From Ampullaceana balthica (Eukaryota > Mollusca > Gastropoda > Lymnaeidae): a stretch of 64,000 nt of DNA. The notes under the pieces were generated by a model. The model saw nothing but the letters and a program-made list of their open reading frames with translations. It was not told the DNA's origin and ran no database searches. The DNA lies in NCBI GenBank assembly GCA_944989445.1, contig CALYLW010000015.1, positions 3,259,038 through 3,323,037 of the forward strand, written 5' to 3'. The position numbers and the translations under genes were made by a program. Of this stretch, positions 22,190 through 32,630 are shown piece after piece; the stretch's first letter is position 1, and the number at the start of each line of letters is the position of its first letter.

Positions 22190-23970
22190 TATAGCAAAAT
22201 TTGAATGTGAAGGGTGAAACGGAGATCTTGAATGCAGTAAATAGTTGAGGTCAGGCTCAATGCCACTGGTTTTGATACGTATGATATCACGTAGGTGAGA
22301 ATCACTTATTCTTGTCCTCACACGGTTCTTGTTAAAATTCATAACTGAAAATGTCTGCTCACACAAGTATGTCGAGCCAAACAAGCTGAGCATTTTCTTA
22401 GCAATTGTTCGAATCTCTTTGAATCTCTCTTTATCCAGCTGTCGGTAAAAGTCGTTGAGAGAAAGCTGTTGTTGTCTGCTGCGAATTTCATTATCACTTT
22501 GTTCCAGCTGCAGATTGTCTGGAGCATTATCAGGGTCAACAAAGAAAGGTGAAGAAAATAACATGATGTCATTTTCAATCTTTGCAAAGTCCTGAAAGCG
22601 TCTTTGAAATTTATTAGCCAGGGATGTGATATCTGCAACATACCTCTGCATTTGCTCATTGAAGCTTCTTTCTGGGAAACTTGTCATGATTTCCTCTAGT
22701 GAGGGGAATTGTGTGGTATTATGCTACATTTGAGACAGTTGCCTTTGAAAAAGTTTCAGCTTGTTCCCAAAGGCCTTGATATGTGAATATAGTTGGCTTA
22801 CCACTGAATTTTGACCTTGAAGATTTGTGTTAAGAACGTTTAGATGTCTTGTCATATCAACTAAAAATGCTAAAATTGCCAGCCAGCAGTATCAGATAAT
22901 TCTGGCATTAGTTGTCCCTTATCCTCCATGAATTTCCCAATTTCTTTTTTAAATGAGTAGAAGCGCTGAAGTGCTGTCCCCTGACTGAGCCACCTTACAT
23001 CATTGTGATACACAACATCTCCGTATTCTCCCTGGATGTTAAGAAGAAACTGCTGAAACTGGCGGTGAAACAGTGATTTAGAGCGAATAGAGTTTATAGA
23101 TTTTATTACTGGCTTAATGACATGATCACATCTAAGATGTTTGGTACAAAGAACTTGTTGGTGATTGATACAGTGAAGTTTAATAGCTTTGCCACCCTCC
23201 TCACTGACATTTTTACAGACAATTGTTGCAAGTCCACTATGCTCACCAATCATGGCAGGTGCACCATCAGTAATAATTCCAGATATTATTTTGCAATGTA
23301 TAATGTCATTAACAGCAAAACAAACAGAAGTAAATAAATCTTTTCCCCTTGTTTGTTCTTTAAGACTCTGAAGGTCAAGTAATTCTTCACTCACACACAC
23401 AGTGGCGTAACAACGGCTTTGCATTGGGGCAGTTGCCAGGGGCGCGGCCTGCGCCAATTCAAAAGGGCGCAGCTAAATCTCTAATTTTTAAATTTTTACT
23501 TAAATAAAGGGCGCCATAAATAAATTAGCCAAGGGCGTCAAAAACCAAGTTACGCCTCTGCTCACACGTGTCGCCAGCTCATTTAGAATACCTACATTAA
23601 GTCCTCTAAAAAAATAAGAAGTTGCGCAGTGTCAGATGCATCAGTGCTTTCATCACATGCTATCGAAAAAAAGTCAAATTTTTCTGCTTTTGTCTCTTAA
23701 TGTCAGATGAGACTTCTTCAATTCTGCGAGCCAAAGTGTTGCGTGACAGTCAAACATTGGCAAACTCCTGCTTTTTCTCGGGATAGATATTTTCAACAAT
23801 TTTCATCAAGCATTCTTTTACAAACTTGCCATCAGAGAATGGCTTGCTGTGTTTCGCTATCAATTTTGCTACATCATAACTTGCCTTTGAGGAATTGTCA
23901 TTGGCCTGACCGATTCTTGAAAATAAGCTTTGCTATGAGGTTAAAAATATTAAAATGACGGTAGGCCGTC
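22190..23970 (-). pseudogene. hAT transposase of element E
   Basis: Reading from 23,970 down: SSKASYDVAKLIAKHSKPFS and DGKFVKECLMKIVENIYPEK, LSRNTLARRIEEVSSDI, then the nested MITE (23,400-23,560), then CVSEELLDLQSLKEQTRGKD, IITDGAPAMIGEHSGLATIV (second catalytic Asp region, about 23,260), KLHCINHQQVLCTKHLRCDH, DVRWLSQGTALQRFYSFKKE, a frameshift at about 22,870, FQRRFQDFAKIEND and LSLFGSTYLCEQTFSVMNFN (dimerisation, about 22,370). A stop at about 22,725 and the MITE complete the disruption. The first catalytic block (LDESTD) lies where the MITE and frameshifts occur; DESTDASDTAQ-like residues are visible near 23,640. The open frame running past the element end into the CRE minisatellite (to 21,857) is fortuitous. 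Confidence 0.88.
23400..23560. mobile_element. 161-bp hAT-type MITE nested in hAT E
   Basis: Ends CAGTGGCGTAAC (23,400) and GTTACGCCTCTG (23,560) are inverted repeats with one mismatch in 12. Flanks CTCACAC on both sides (two extra bases on the left) fit a target duplication. The insert is GC-rich with repeated GGGCGC motifs. The same terminal sequence, GTTACGCCACTG, ends hAT H at 41,482, so that element may have supplied the transposase type that moves this MITE. Confidence 0.88.
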
Positions 23971-24259
23971 AAGGTTTTAGTACAATTAACTTCATCGGGT
24001 TTTAAAGCAACCAATTTCCACGTTGTTTAAAAAAAAATTTTAAATCACAGATTTCCGCCATCATTTGACATACTCGAAACAGTACAAAATTTCTACTTTT
24101 CTAATAAATATACTATCTTTACAGAAATAATACATCAGTTAAATAATTATTTCAGATGAGGCCGCGGACCAGTTAAAATGGCTTCGCGGGCCGGACTTTG
24201 GACATCCCTGATCTACAAGAAGTATACAACTACACCTTGCCTTATACTCGGATCTACAA

Positions 24260-25450
24260 CCGTGATTCCCAAAGTGGGCGCTGCAGCGATTTGGGGGGGG
24301 GGTGGTGAAGGCCATCGGTCAATTTGGGGGGAGGTGAATAACTGTAGGTGGGCGGTGAAAACATAAAAAAGGAAGAGAAGATTTAGACAAAAATGATTTA
24401 TGTATTACGGTCACAATGTTTGATTTTTCTTTTAAAAAAGTTTGGATGTTTTTTTGGTTACCGCATACTTCCTCACTTGCATTTAAATGTAGTTTTTTAA
24501 AATTTTTATAAGTGATATTGCACACTTCCAGACTGCAAGAACATTTGAAATAAAATCAACGGGGATAAAAAAAAATAAGGATTAATCTAATTTTCAAACA
24601 CTAAAATACAAATTTATCAAACAACTGACATTGACAAAACTCTTTTCAACAGCAACCACACAAGATGGTAATGGCTTGCTAGCTTCTTACAATATTTCGT
24701 TATTGATTGCCAAATCGGGTAAATCTCTCACTAATCATGAAGAACAAATTATATCGGCTATAAGTGAATTAATACGAACTGTGATACATAAGCAAGCATC
24801 TGATATTATCAAGACAATATCATTATCAATAATACAGTGTAAATAAGAATTGATGAAAAGGCTCAAGGTGTTCAAGATTCATTGTATGACTATTTTAAAA
24901 TATCTGTTTTCTAATCAACTTGATGAGTCAAATTTGCCAGGAAATGAAGCTTTACTCTTATCATGTGTGTGGTTCAAAAAGAAAGAACTAATTTGCCAAG
25001 CGTTATTATTTATTAAATATTTGCAAACTGATTCCAAAGAAAAATCAATATTTCATGCATTGGATATTTTTTTTTAAAGAAAGAGGAATACCTCTAGGTC
25101 CTAAGTAATATTTTATCAATAGCTACAGATGATGCTCCAGCGGTGGTATGGCTCTATAGGGGTGTTCTTTACATATTTAAAAAGGAGGTGCTAAATGCAT
25201 TCAAAGATGACTATATCATCTATCAACATCTAGTTGCCAAAAATTTAAGTGCACGCCTACATTATCCATTACAATATGTAATTAAAGTAATCAACACAAC
25301 CAGAAGCAAATTATTGAATGACAGATTATTGTAACAACTTTGTATTAAAAACAATGAATATATTTAATCGTTTGCTGCTTCATACAGAAGTTTGTTGGTT
25401 GTCAAAGGGAAATATAGGCGTATCATATAGAATAGGTTGTCAAAGGGAGT
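24260..25450 (+). mobile_element. hAT transposon F (ZBED5/SCAND3-like), 3' part eroded
   Basis: The left end CCGTGATTCCCAAAGTGGGC at 24,260 followed by CGCTGCAGCGATTTGGGGGG is the familiar terminus of a Charlie-group hAT (CAGTGATTCCCAAAGTGGGC in other genomes). The transposase follows on the plus strand. No right terminus was found up to 26,400, so the right boundary given is only where protein similarity stops. Confidence 0.7.
24605..25415 (+). pseudogene. hAT transposase remnant, ZBED5/SCAND3-like
   Basis: SYNISLLIAKSGKSLTNHEE (about 24,680), VIHKQASDIIKTISLS, then after a frameshift the QLDESNLPGNEALLLSCVWF block (catalytic LDES, about 24,915-24,970), KKKELICQALLFIKYLQTDS, a poly-T frameshift at 25,070, ATDDAPAVV (TDGAPAMVG equivalent with Gly changed to Asp, about 25,125), HLVAKNLSARLHYPLQYVIK (about 25,228), RSKLLNDRLL and LLHTEVCWLSKGN (RWLSKG equivalent with Arg changed to Cys). 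The C-terminal half is missing. Catalytic-region substitutions plus frameshifts show it is long dead. Confidence 0.88.
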
Positions 25451-26429
25451 CTGTTTAGATAGGTTCAAAATGTGTTAACAAGTATTGCTAAAATTAATAT
25501 AATTCTTATTACCACCATTCGTGTATCAGTTTAATTATCGATGGCTTATTTCCAGTTTGTGGTTGTTTGTTTTTTGTTGGTTTTTTTCCAATTTTTTGTT
25601 TATTTAAATAAAAAAATTATTGATAAAATTTCAATAAACAACCATAACATAAAAATTTATTGCTAAATATTTGAGATAATTTTTGTTTAAATATTAAGCA
25701 AACAGCTGTTTTTCTAAAGCTTGTTGCACAAATATAAAAAATTCAGTAGCCTTTATAAAATTTTGAATTTTGTGTCAGACACTTTTGACAATTTTTCAAA
25801 TAAAATTAGCTAATGAATTAAATTCAAATACTATATCTTGCGTACATATTTCTCCTTATGGAATAAAATATCACCAGTTTAAATTTTGTTGTGTATATCT
25901 TATCATTTATTTCCATTCAGGCTTTAATGCCAATTTGGTATTAGGAGAATCAATGTAAAGATTGTATATTCTTTTCAATAGATTTCAATTTATAATCAGT
26001 TTTGCTATCAATATTTTATGGCAAAAGCAATATTTTTATGGTCATTTATAATTTATAAAGACTACCTAATGTCATTTTGGAAATTTTATGACAAAGTATC
26101 CATATTTACAATTACATGTCTGTGACTTCTTTTAACTTTTATAAGTGTGGTATTAATTCTATAGAATTTGATATATTCCTTATCCCTGTGTTCTCCTTGT
26201 AACATTTTTGCTAGTTCTGTGCCCCTTAAGTATATTTTAAATCACCATATGCATGTTTTTATTTTTTCTAAGTTCAATTTATTTTTCATTTAAATTACCC
26301 AAATATTTTGTATATGTATTTTGTTTCCTCATAAACTGTGACCATAACGTACAAAACGTAATCATTCAATTAACATTTTGCTTTGCTGTGTAGTTAAAAG
26401 TGTTTAAGTTATAATCGTATAATCGGCAT
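25451..26429. other. AT-rich stretch without recognised features
   Basis: No gene, RNA or transposon end recognised. Some of it is presumably the decayed 3' part of hAT F. Confidence 0.4.
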
Positions 26430-26790
26430 CCTTCCGTCTCGCGAGACGATTGTGCATCACTGTTGAGTTCTGTGCTACCAAATGTTTTGGCCTTTCTCCT
26501 AGCTCTTCTTTCTGTAGCCTTCTCCATTCTACGCTCCTCGGCTACTATGACGCCCTCTTTGACAACTGTGCGCCACGTAGATCGGTCTTCTGCCTTACAC
26601 TCCCAAGTCGCTTGTGCGTATTCTGGCTGCTTTCATGTCCCTTTGGCAGACATCTTTAAATCGCAGACATGGGCGACCTGTCTTCCTCTTTCCCAATGCC
26701 AGTTCTCCATATAGCAGATCCTTGGGGATTCGGCCAGGGCTCATTCTATTTAACATGTCCTAGCCATCTCAGGCGTGTTTAAATTACTTC
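26430..26790 (-). pseudogene. C-terminal remnant of a LINE ORF2
   Basis: On the minus strand: GRIPKDLLYGELALGKRKTG and RPCLRFKDVCQRDMKAA (about 26,640-26,740), then, after frameshifts, ATWECKAEDRSTWRTVVKEG and EERRMEKATERRARRKAK (about 26,480-26,610). The RxPK-YGEL-GKR--GRP-LRFKDVCKRDMK ... DR--WR--V--G ... EE-R order is the C-terminal tail seen in many animal LINE ORF2 proteins after the reverse transcriptase. The higher GC content of this block against its flanks also marks it as foreign. No reverse transcriptase domain remains. Confidence 0.72.
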
Positions 26791-26899
26791 AGCTTATATT
26801 GCTATTTTGTTCTAAATTAAAGAAATGAAGATTTAATAAAATGCCATTCTAACATCTCCCATTGTTGGTTGTATACGTCTTGTAGATCATTAAGTACAA

Positions 26900-27012
26900 G
26901 TTGTATACTTCTTGTATATCAGCAAGAACGAGTTGTATACTTCTTGTATATCAGCAAGAACGAGTTGTATACTTTTTGTATATCAGCAAGAACGAGTTGT
27001 ATACTTCCCTTA
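26900..27012 (+). repeat. 32-bp tandem repeat, ~3.5 copies
   Basis: Unit starts GTTGTATACTTCTTGTATAT and recurs at 26,900, 26,932, 26,964 and 26,996. Confidence 0.95.
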
Positions 27013-27345
27013 GTCCAAATTTCCTTTGCACAGAAGAAGTTTTTCCTCAAATGCAGAAATAACAGAATTTGTACTTATTAAATTCAGTTCATAACCTTGA
27101 AGTGAAAGATTCGTTTAATTAATTTTTTTTAAACAAGTTTGTCAAGTAAGCGATGTCACTTTTGAACTGAATTAAGTTGGATCGTAATAGACAAGAGCCA
27201 GAGAAATATTGACTTAGTTATTGAGGAACTAGCACATTTGTATCCTTGTTCTAATATTTTTTAAAAATACAAATTATAACATTCTTTAATCAATATGTTC
27301 AATATTTATTTTAATCCCAATACACTAAGAAAATTAATACATCCT

Positions 27346-28438
27346 TTACACTTACATTGAATCTCCCAGTCAACTTAACATTCACTCAGTAATTAATACA
27401 TCATTTACACCTAATTACATTCACTCAGTAATTAATACATCATTTACACTTAATTAAATGCTCCCAGACAACTAAACATTCACTCAGTAATTAATACATC
27501 ATTTACACTTAATTAAATGCTCCCAGACAACTAAACATTCACTCAGTAATTAATACATCATTTACACTTAATTAAATGCTCCCAGACAACTAAACATTCA
27601 CTCAGTAATTAATACATCATTTACACTTAATTAAATGCTCCCAGACAACTAAACATTCACTCAGTAATTAATACATCATTTACACTTAATTAAATGCTCC
27701 CAGACAACTAAACATTCACTCAGTAATTAATACATCATTTACACTTAATTAAATGCTCCCAGACAACTAAACATTCACTCAGTAATTAATACATCATTTA
27801 CACTTAATTAAATGCTCCCAGACAACTAAACATTCACTCAGTAATTAATACATCATTTACACTTAATTAAATGCTCCCAGACAACTAAACATTCACTCAG
27901 TAATTAATACATCATTTACACTTAATTAAATGCTCCCAGACAACTAAACATTCACTCAGTAATTAATACATCATTTACACTTAATTAAATGCTCCCAGAC
28001 AACTAAACATTCACTCAGTAATTAATACATCATTTACACTTAATTAAATGCTCCCAGACAACTAAACATTCACTCAGTAATTAATACATCATTTACACTT
28101 AATTAAATGCTCCCAGACAACTAAACATTCACTCAGTAATTAATACATCATTTACACTTAATTAAATGCTCCCAGACAACTAAACATTCACTCAGTAATT
28201 AATACATCATTTACACTTAATTAAATGCTCCCAGACAACTAAACATTCACTCAGTAATTAATACATCATTTACACTTAATTAAATGCTCCCAGACAACTA
28301 AACATTCACTCAGTAATTAATACATCATTTACACTTAATTAAATGCTCCCAGACAACTAAACATTCACTCAGTAATTAATACATCATTTACACTTAATTA
28401 AATGCTCCCAGACAACTAAACATTCACTCAGTAATTAA
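27346..28438 (+). repeat. 59-bp satellite, ~17-18 copies
   Basis: The unit is 59 bp and contains CATTCACTCAGTAATTAATA followed by CATCATTTACACTTAATTAA. From 27,430 to the right edge the copies look identical or nearly so; only the first one or two units (27,346-27,430) are diverged or shortened. The right edge is abrupt at 28,438 and is followed at once by coding-like sequence. Confidence 0.98.
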
Positions 28439-28588
28439 TATGATCATGATCAGTCTGAGACTTCATCCCTAACCGAGCCTTCCGCCACGCCCGTCTCAAC
28501 CTGGTCCTTAGATGAATCCATTGACAGCAGTAGTGAAGTAGTAAAGAGAACTACTTTGGACGGGCTGGCAATTAACAAATTCCAATAA
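28439..28588 (+). pseudogene. Short coding-like fragment (49 codons) at a satellite edge
   Basis: Immediately after the 59-bp satellite a frame runs from 28,439 to a TAA at 28,586-28,588. It reads YDHDQSETSSLTEPSATPVS, then TWSLDESIDSSSEVVKRTTL and DGLAINKFQ. The GC-richer composition, Ser/Thr/acidic bias and lack of runs look like the carboxyl end of a real protein, probably a disordered tail. A possible acceptor (GATCATGATCAG) ends at 28,452. The upstream part has been replaced by the satellite. No family recognised; it could still be chance. Confidence 0.35.
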
Positions 28589-29175
28589 GTGGTTACTTCT
28601 CCTGATCTTTATTCTTCTTATCCTGTTCTTTCCTAAGAGGCAAACAAAAGCAAGCGTTACAAAAAGAACAATTTCTTACAGTAAGAATTGTGCTAGTAAA
28701 TATTTCAAGATTGAAAAAATAGGAATTTAAGGAAGATAAAAAAAAAGACATTTAATTTAAAGGTATATAATCAAATAATAAAAAAAAATGTGTTAATTAT
28801 TGCATTAATTTTAAATTAAAATTTAATTATAACAATAGAAAAAGAGGCAAAAGATAGTCACAGTTCGAGCTGGCAAGACCCCTGGGGCATTGTGCTAGTC
28901 ACACAATCCCTTGCTCGTTAGTGGTGGCCCCTTAGACTGTCATGGTCTGAAAAGGGGTTATTATTATTCATGTAATTATTAAAAAGTTAAACAAGCTTAC
29001 CTGTGTTGGAAACATGGAGGATTCCAAAGTCTGCAACGGCAAGGAAGCACCTCGAAAGTAATCGCGCCACAAATGGGTGGCTAAAAAACAATTGAGAGGG
29101 AGGAGAATGTAGCAATTAAATGTAAAAAATAAACAATTAAACTTATTTCTTATCAATTGATGAAATGATCAGAAT
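28589..29175. other. AT-rich stretch with a GC-richer 110-bp block
   Basis: 28,850-28,960 is GC-richer than its surroundings (GGCAAGACCCCTGGGGCATT, then AATCCCTTGCTCGTTAGTGG) and ends in an ATT repeat, so it could be a short interspersed element. I could not assign it. No genes. Confidence 0.35.
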
Positions 29176-29393
29176 GTAAAAAAAAAGATTTTTAAAAACC
29201 ACGTTTTTAGAAGCGGACTAAAAAGAAGAAAATAATTTAAAACTTGTAAGTTCAAGCACTTCGATTTAATATGACTAAAAACGTGGGGCGGGCGCTTATG
29301 AGGTTTAACATATGCGGTTCACTCATTCTCTCACTTATAGATCTCTCTTTTGCCTTCTAAATTAGAAATCTTTAATTTTTATACCAAACACCC
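29176..29393 (+). mobile_element. Long-TIR MITE, copy 1 (right half missing)
   Basis: Matches the left arm and centre of the complete copy at 33,342-33,696: CCACGTTTTTAGAAGCGGAC, TAAAAAGAAGAAAATAATTT, ACTAAAAACGTGGGGCG, then the TTCACTCATTCTCTCACTT centre and ACCAAACACCC. Exactly where the right arm should begin, LINE reverse-transcriptase sequence starts. No right arm is found beyond the LINE tail (31,745). Confidence 0.85.
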
Positions 29394-31192
29394 ATACAGG
29401 CCCATATCATTACTCAACACAGACTATAAAATCCTTACCAAAACATTAGCCAATAAATTAAAACCACATTTAAATACTCTCATTCATGTCAATCAACAAT
29501 GCAGCATTAAAGGTAGGGACATCAACAACCACAATCATTTAATCAGAGACATTATACAATACGCAAATGACAAAAAAGTTAAGACATGCATATTATCACT
29601 AGACCAGGAGAAAGCTTTTGACAGGGTAGACCATGCATACCTTCACAAGATAGTACAGCACAATAAATTAGGGGAGTATTTTTGTACTTGGATTAAAATT
29701 TTATATAGGAAACCAGTTAGCCAACTATTAATAAATAATATACTTTCAAATGAAATTAGCATTAAAAGATCAGTTAGACAAGGGTGTCCTTTGTCCCCTT
29801 ATCTGTACATTCTAGCATTTGAGCCACTTCTGGAGAAAATCAGGAGGGAAAAGAATATAACAGGAATGAGGATCCCTGGAGCCAGAGATATCAAAGTCAC
29901 TGCATATGCAGATGACACTGTCTTTTTCCCCACAAATAATAGGTCAATCTACAAAATAATTTCAATTTTTCAAGAATTTGGAAGAGGTAGTGGGTCCAAA
30001 GTTAATGTAAACAAATCTGAAATTATGGGGATTGGTATGTGGCAGGATAGACTAGATTTCCCTTTAGGCATAATAAGGAAGGAGAGCCTTAGAATTTATG
30101 GGATCTTTTATTCCAATAATCAGACACAGACAAACACTGAAATATGGAGGAAGATTGAACAATCTATTAAAATTATTATTGACAGGAACAAATACACAGC
30201 ACAAACAATTTTTGGAAGGAGTACAATAATAAACACATTTGTCATCCCCAAAACAATATATACAGGAACAATATGGGAACCCCCACCAGCAATTTTAAAA
30301 GAAATTAACTCACACATAACTAAATACATATTTCAAGGAACAATACACAATATAAAACATGCAACACTAATACAATCTAAGCTAAATGGTGGAATAAACT
30401 TGCAAGACATACAAACAAAAATACAAGCACTCAGAATAAAATTTATAGGACAAGCCATTAGGAAAAAATCAGAAAATACATTCACTCATTATTACTTAGG
30501 GATCAGATTAGGATATTTAACAGCAATAGATAATAGCACTGCACATTACATTGGGAAAAAAACAATCACAATTTCATACAGCATGCATTAAAGCAATAAA
30601 AGGCAATGAAGAAGTGTTACACAAAACAACCAAAGAAATATATACACATTTAATAAAAAAACAAGCAACACCTCTGAACAATAGAATTAAATGGACACAA
30701 GTTTATGGAATTACAAACACTGAGGACACATTTAAAAATACTCATATTAGAGAAATACCCAATCAAGAAAAAGAAATAACATACAGACTAATATACAATA
30801 CAACACCAGTCTCAGCAAGACAATATAAAGACAGAGGGGCAAGAATAGGCTGTCCACTCTGCAGGTCAGGGGCTGATGAGACTGAACAACATTTGTATCT
30901 CACATGCAATACAATTTTACAAACTAAATCCACACTTCAACAGTTCATACAAGCAGGCACATTACACAAGGTAGATATAGACAAAGCAATAACACTAAAC
31001 ATAATACCAGACTCTATAAACAAGAAACAACAAACAATAAGCTTAAGGATACTTTCACAGTACAGAAAACACATATGGCATCACAGACTGAAGGCATTTT
31101 TCAACAATCACAACTACACCAACATAACACTAGAACACATTTTTAGACAAACAATACAGAAAATGATTGAAAATTTGCAAGATAATAATTGA
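29388..31192 (+). pseudogene. LINE ORF2: reverse transcriptase plus C-terminal zinc motif
   Basis: Frame 1 to 30,591 encodes YRPISLLNTDYKILTKTLAN (RT block 1), LSLDQEKAFDRVDHAYLHKI (block 3, catalytic Asp), SVRQGCPLSPYLYILAFEPL (block 4), VTAYADDTVFF (block 5, YADD with both catalytic Asp) and GSKVNVNKSE (block 6). Frame 2 then continues from about 30,551 to 31,192 with IPNQEKEITYRLIYNTTPVS and a CPLCRSGADETEQHLYLTC zinc-knuckle (C-x2-C-x10-H-x4-C). The switch happens at a run of seven A (about 30,556-30,562), so one indel separates the halves. There are no other stops in about 600 codons, so the copy is young. Endonuclease and N-terminus are missing by 5' truncation; the nominal TTG start at 29,350 is in MITE sequence and not real. 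Confidence 0.92.
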
Positions 31193-31690
31193 ATTTTAAT
31201 AAAAAGGTATGATGTTCATGTTATTTGTTTCTGTAAGGAGTGCTTCAATTATGGAAACATGTTTTGTCATTTAAATTCATGTTACTTTTTGTATAGTTTT
31301 GATTCTAGAAACTTTTGTATAATTTTAAATAAGTTATGTTGTTTCATGATGTACATTATTTATTGATATACATTGATACTGTTTCACCTTGAGGTAGCAT
31401 GAATCTCTGAGAGCAAAAACCTATATAACATTAGAACAGATTTTTAGATAAACAAATTAAAAGAGAATAATAGAAATGTTATGAATAATGTATGATGTTC
31501 AAGTTAGTTGTTTCTATGAAAAATGTTTGGAAATTTAAATTCATACTACTATCTGCATAATTTTGATTCTATGTAAATTATTACATTATCACATTTAGGA
31601 AAAATTTTGTTGTATCATAATGTACATTATTTTAGTTATATACATGGATACTGTGTATCTTTAATGTAAAATGAGTTTCTGTGAGCAAAA
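31124..31690 (+). repeat. Tandem duplication of the LINE ORF2 end and 3' UTR
   Basis: 31,124-31,424 and 31,425-31,690 are diverged copies. Both start with ACATTAGAACA/ACACTAGAACA plus TTTTTAGA, then GTATGATGTTCA, TTTTGATTCTA, ATGTACATTATT, GATACTGT and end with TCTCTGAGAGCAAAAA / TTTCTGTGAGCAAAAA. The second copy is more eroded in its former coding part. Confidence 0.85.
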
Positions 31691-31744
31691 AAAAATATTT
31701 AAAAAAAATAAAAAAAATAATAAAAAAAATAAATAAATTTAAAA

Positions 31745-32590
31745 AATATAAAAAAAAGACTGTAGCACCCGTGTGACTGTTTTCATACACCTATATCTGT
31801 CGTCATCCTTGCAGTGGAAAGGCCGACATTATTCTTGCTAACCAGAATCCATGTAAGTTGAACTCTAGCTTTGTTCCCTCGTATTTGTGTATATATTTCA
31901 TGCAATTATATAAATGTCAACCCGTGTATAACGCCGTGTTGAATTTATCGGAATATGTTAACCTCATGATCTCTGCACGGGGCCATGTGCGAGATTTGAA
32001 TGTCACTCATTTATTTCTTAACTGTTATTACACGCGCTCCATCAAATAGATGAGCCCCAAGTTATATTTACGTGTAGTGAATAACATTATTATATTTTGT
32101 ACCTCACTCCAGTTAGAGCTGCGCCCGTGGTGGTAAAGATGAGATCTTAATTTCAATCTCGTGTTATGTAATATAATTAAATGGTAATTTGTTTATATGA
32201 ATCTATTTTAATTCCCAGCACTGACGGAGCCGTGTGTAGGGCAGAGATACCAAGCTGAACGCTTCATCACACATACTGACCAGGGGAGCGTGCAGAACCA
32301 ACCGCTACACAGAGCGGGGTGCGACGACCCCATTGCACTTAAGTACAAACACCATAAACATAAGGTTACAAGGATTAGCCTTGATGATGATAAAGATAGG
32401 CCAAATAAGGGACAGTTAATTTGTTATATCACTATTATCATTGGAACCAGTTTCCCATATTGTATAAATTGTCTAAATAAATTTATTGTTACATTTTTCA
32501 CCCTTTGGTTTGTTGATTATCGAGTGCACGAGATCACTAAAGTTTATGCGTGTGAGCGGGAAGGTGTTAATATAAATATTACACCCCTAG
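31745..32590 (+). other. Unassigned exon-like region with polyadenylation signal
   Basis: Composition rises in GC here. A donor-like CATGTAAGT lies at 31,850, an acceptor-like TTTTAATTCCCAG at 32,219, and AATAAA at 32,477 with a T-rich stretch after it. The frame 32,290-32,661 has no recognised domain. It may be a small transcription unit, or an LTR-like repeat (it begins TGTAGCACCC and a TATTACA lies at 32,576-32,582), but no primer-binding site or TSD supports the latter. Confidence 0.2.
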
Positions 32591-32630
32591 ACAACTTGCC
32601 AAACCTAGAAACACATCTTTCTCGCCACAA

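Larger units (their letters stand above)
22086..24210 (-). mobile_element. hAT transposon E, complete ends with 8-bp TSD
   Basis: The left end CAGGGGTGTCCAAAC (22,086) and the right end CTTTGGACATCCCTG (24,210) are inverted repeats with one mismatch in 15 or fewer. Both are followed inward by GCGGGCC subterminal motifs. The 8 bases on each side are identical: ATCTACAA at 22,078-22,085 and at 24,211-24,218. This is the clearest hAT insertion in the window, 2,125 bp long, and it carries a transposase on the minus strand and a nested MITE. Confidence 0.97.
29388..31742 (+). mobile_element. 5'-truncated Tx1/L1-like LINE
   Basis: A non-LTR retrotransposon truncated at the start of its reverse transcriptase, followed by a tandemly duplicated 3' UTR (31,124-31,690) and an A-rich, A/T-patterned tail (31,689-31,742). 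The motif style of the RT and an A-rich tail suit the Tx1/L1 group. It is inserted in the long-TIR MITE at 29,393. Confidence 0.85.

Noticed and set aside
23399..23457. Amino-terminal domain of a hAT E protein (MAQAAPLATAPMQS...)
   Set aside because: These residues are translated from a nested MITE, not from the transposase.
31745..32590. Solo LTR (TGT...ACA)
   Set aside because: No target duplication, no primer-binding site and no second copy in the window; kept only as an unassigned region.
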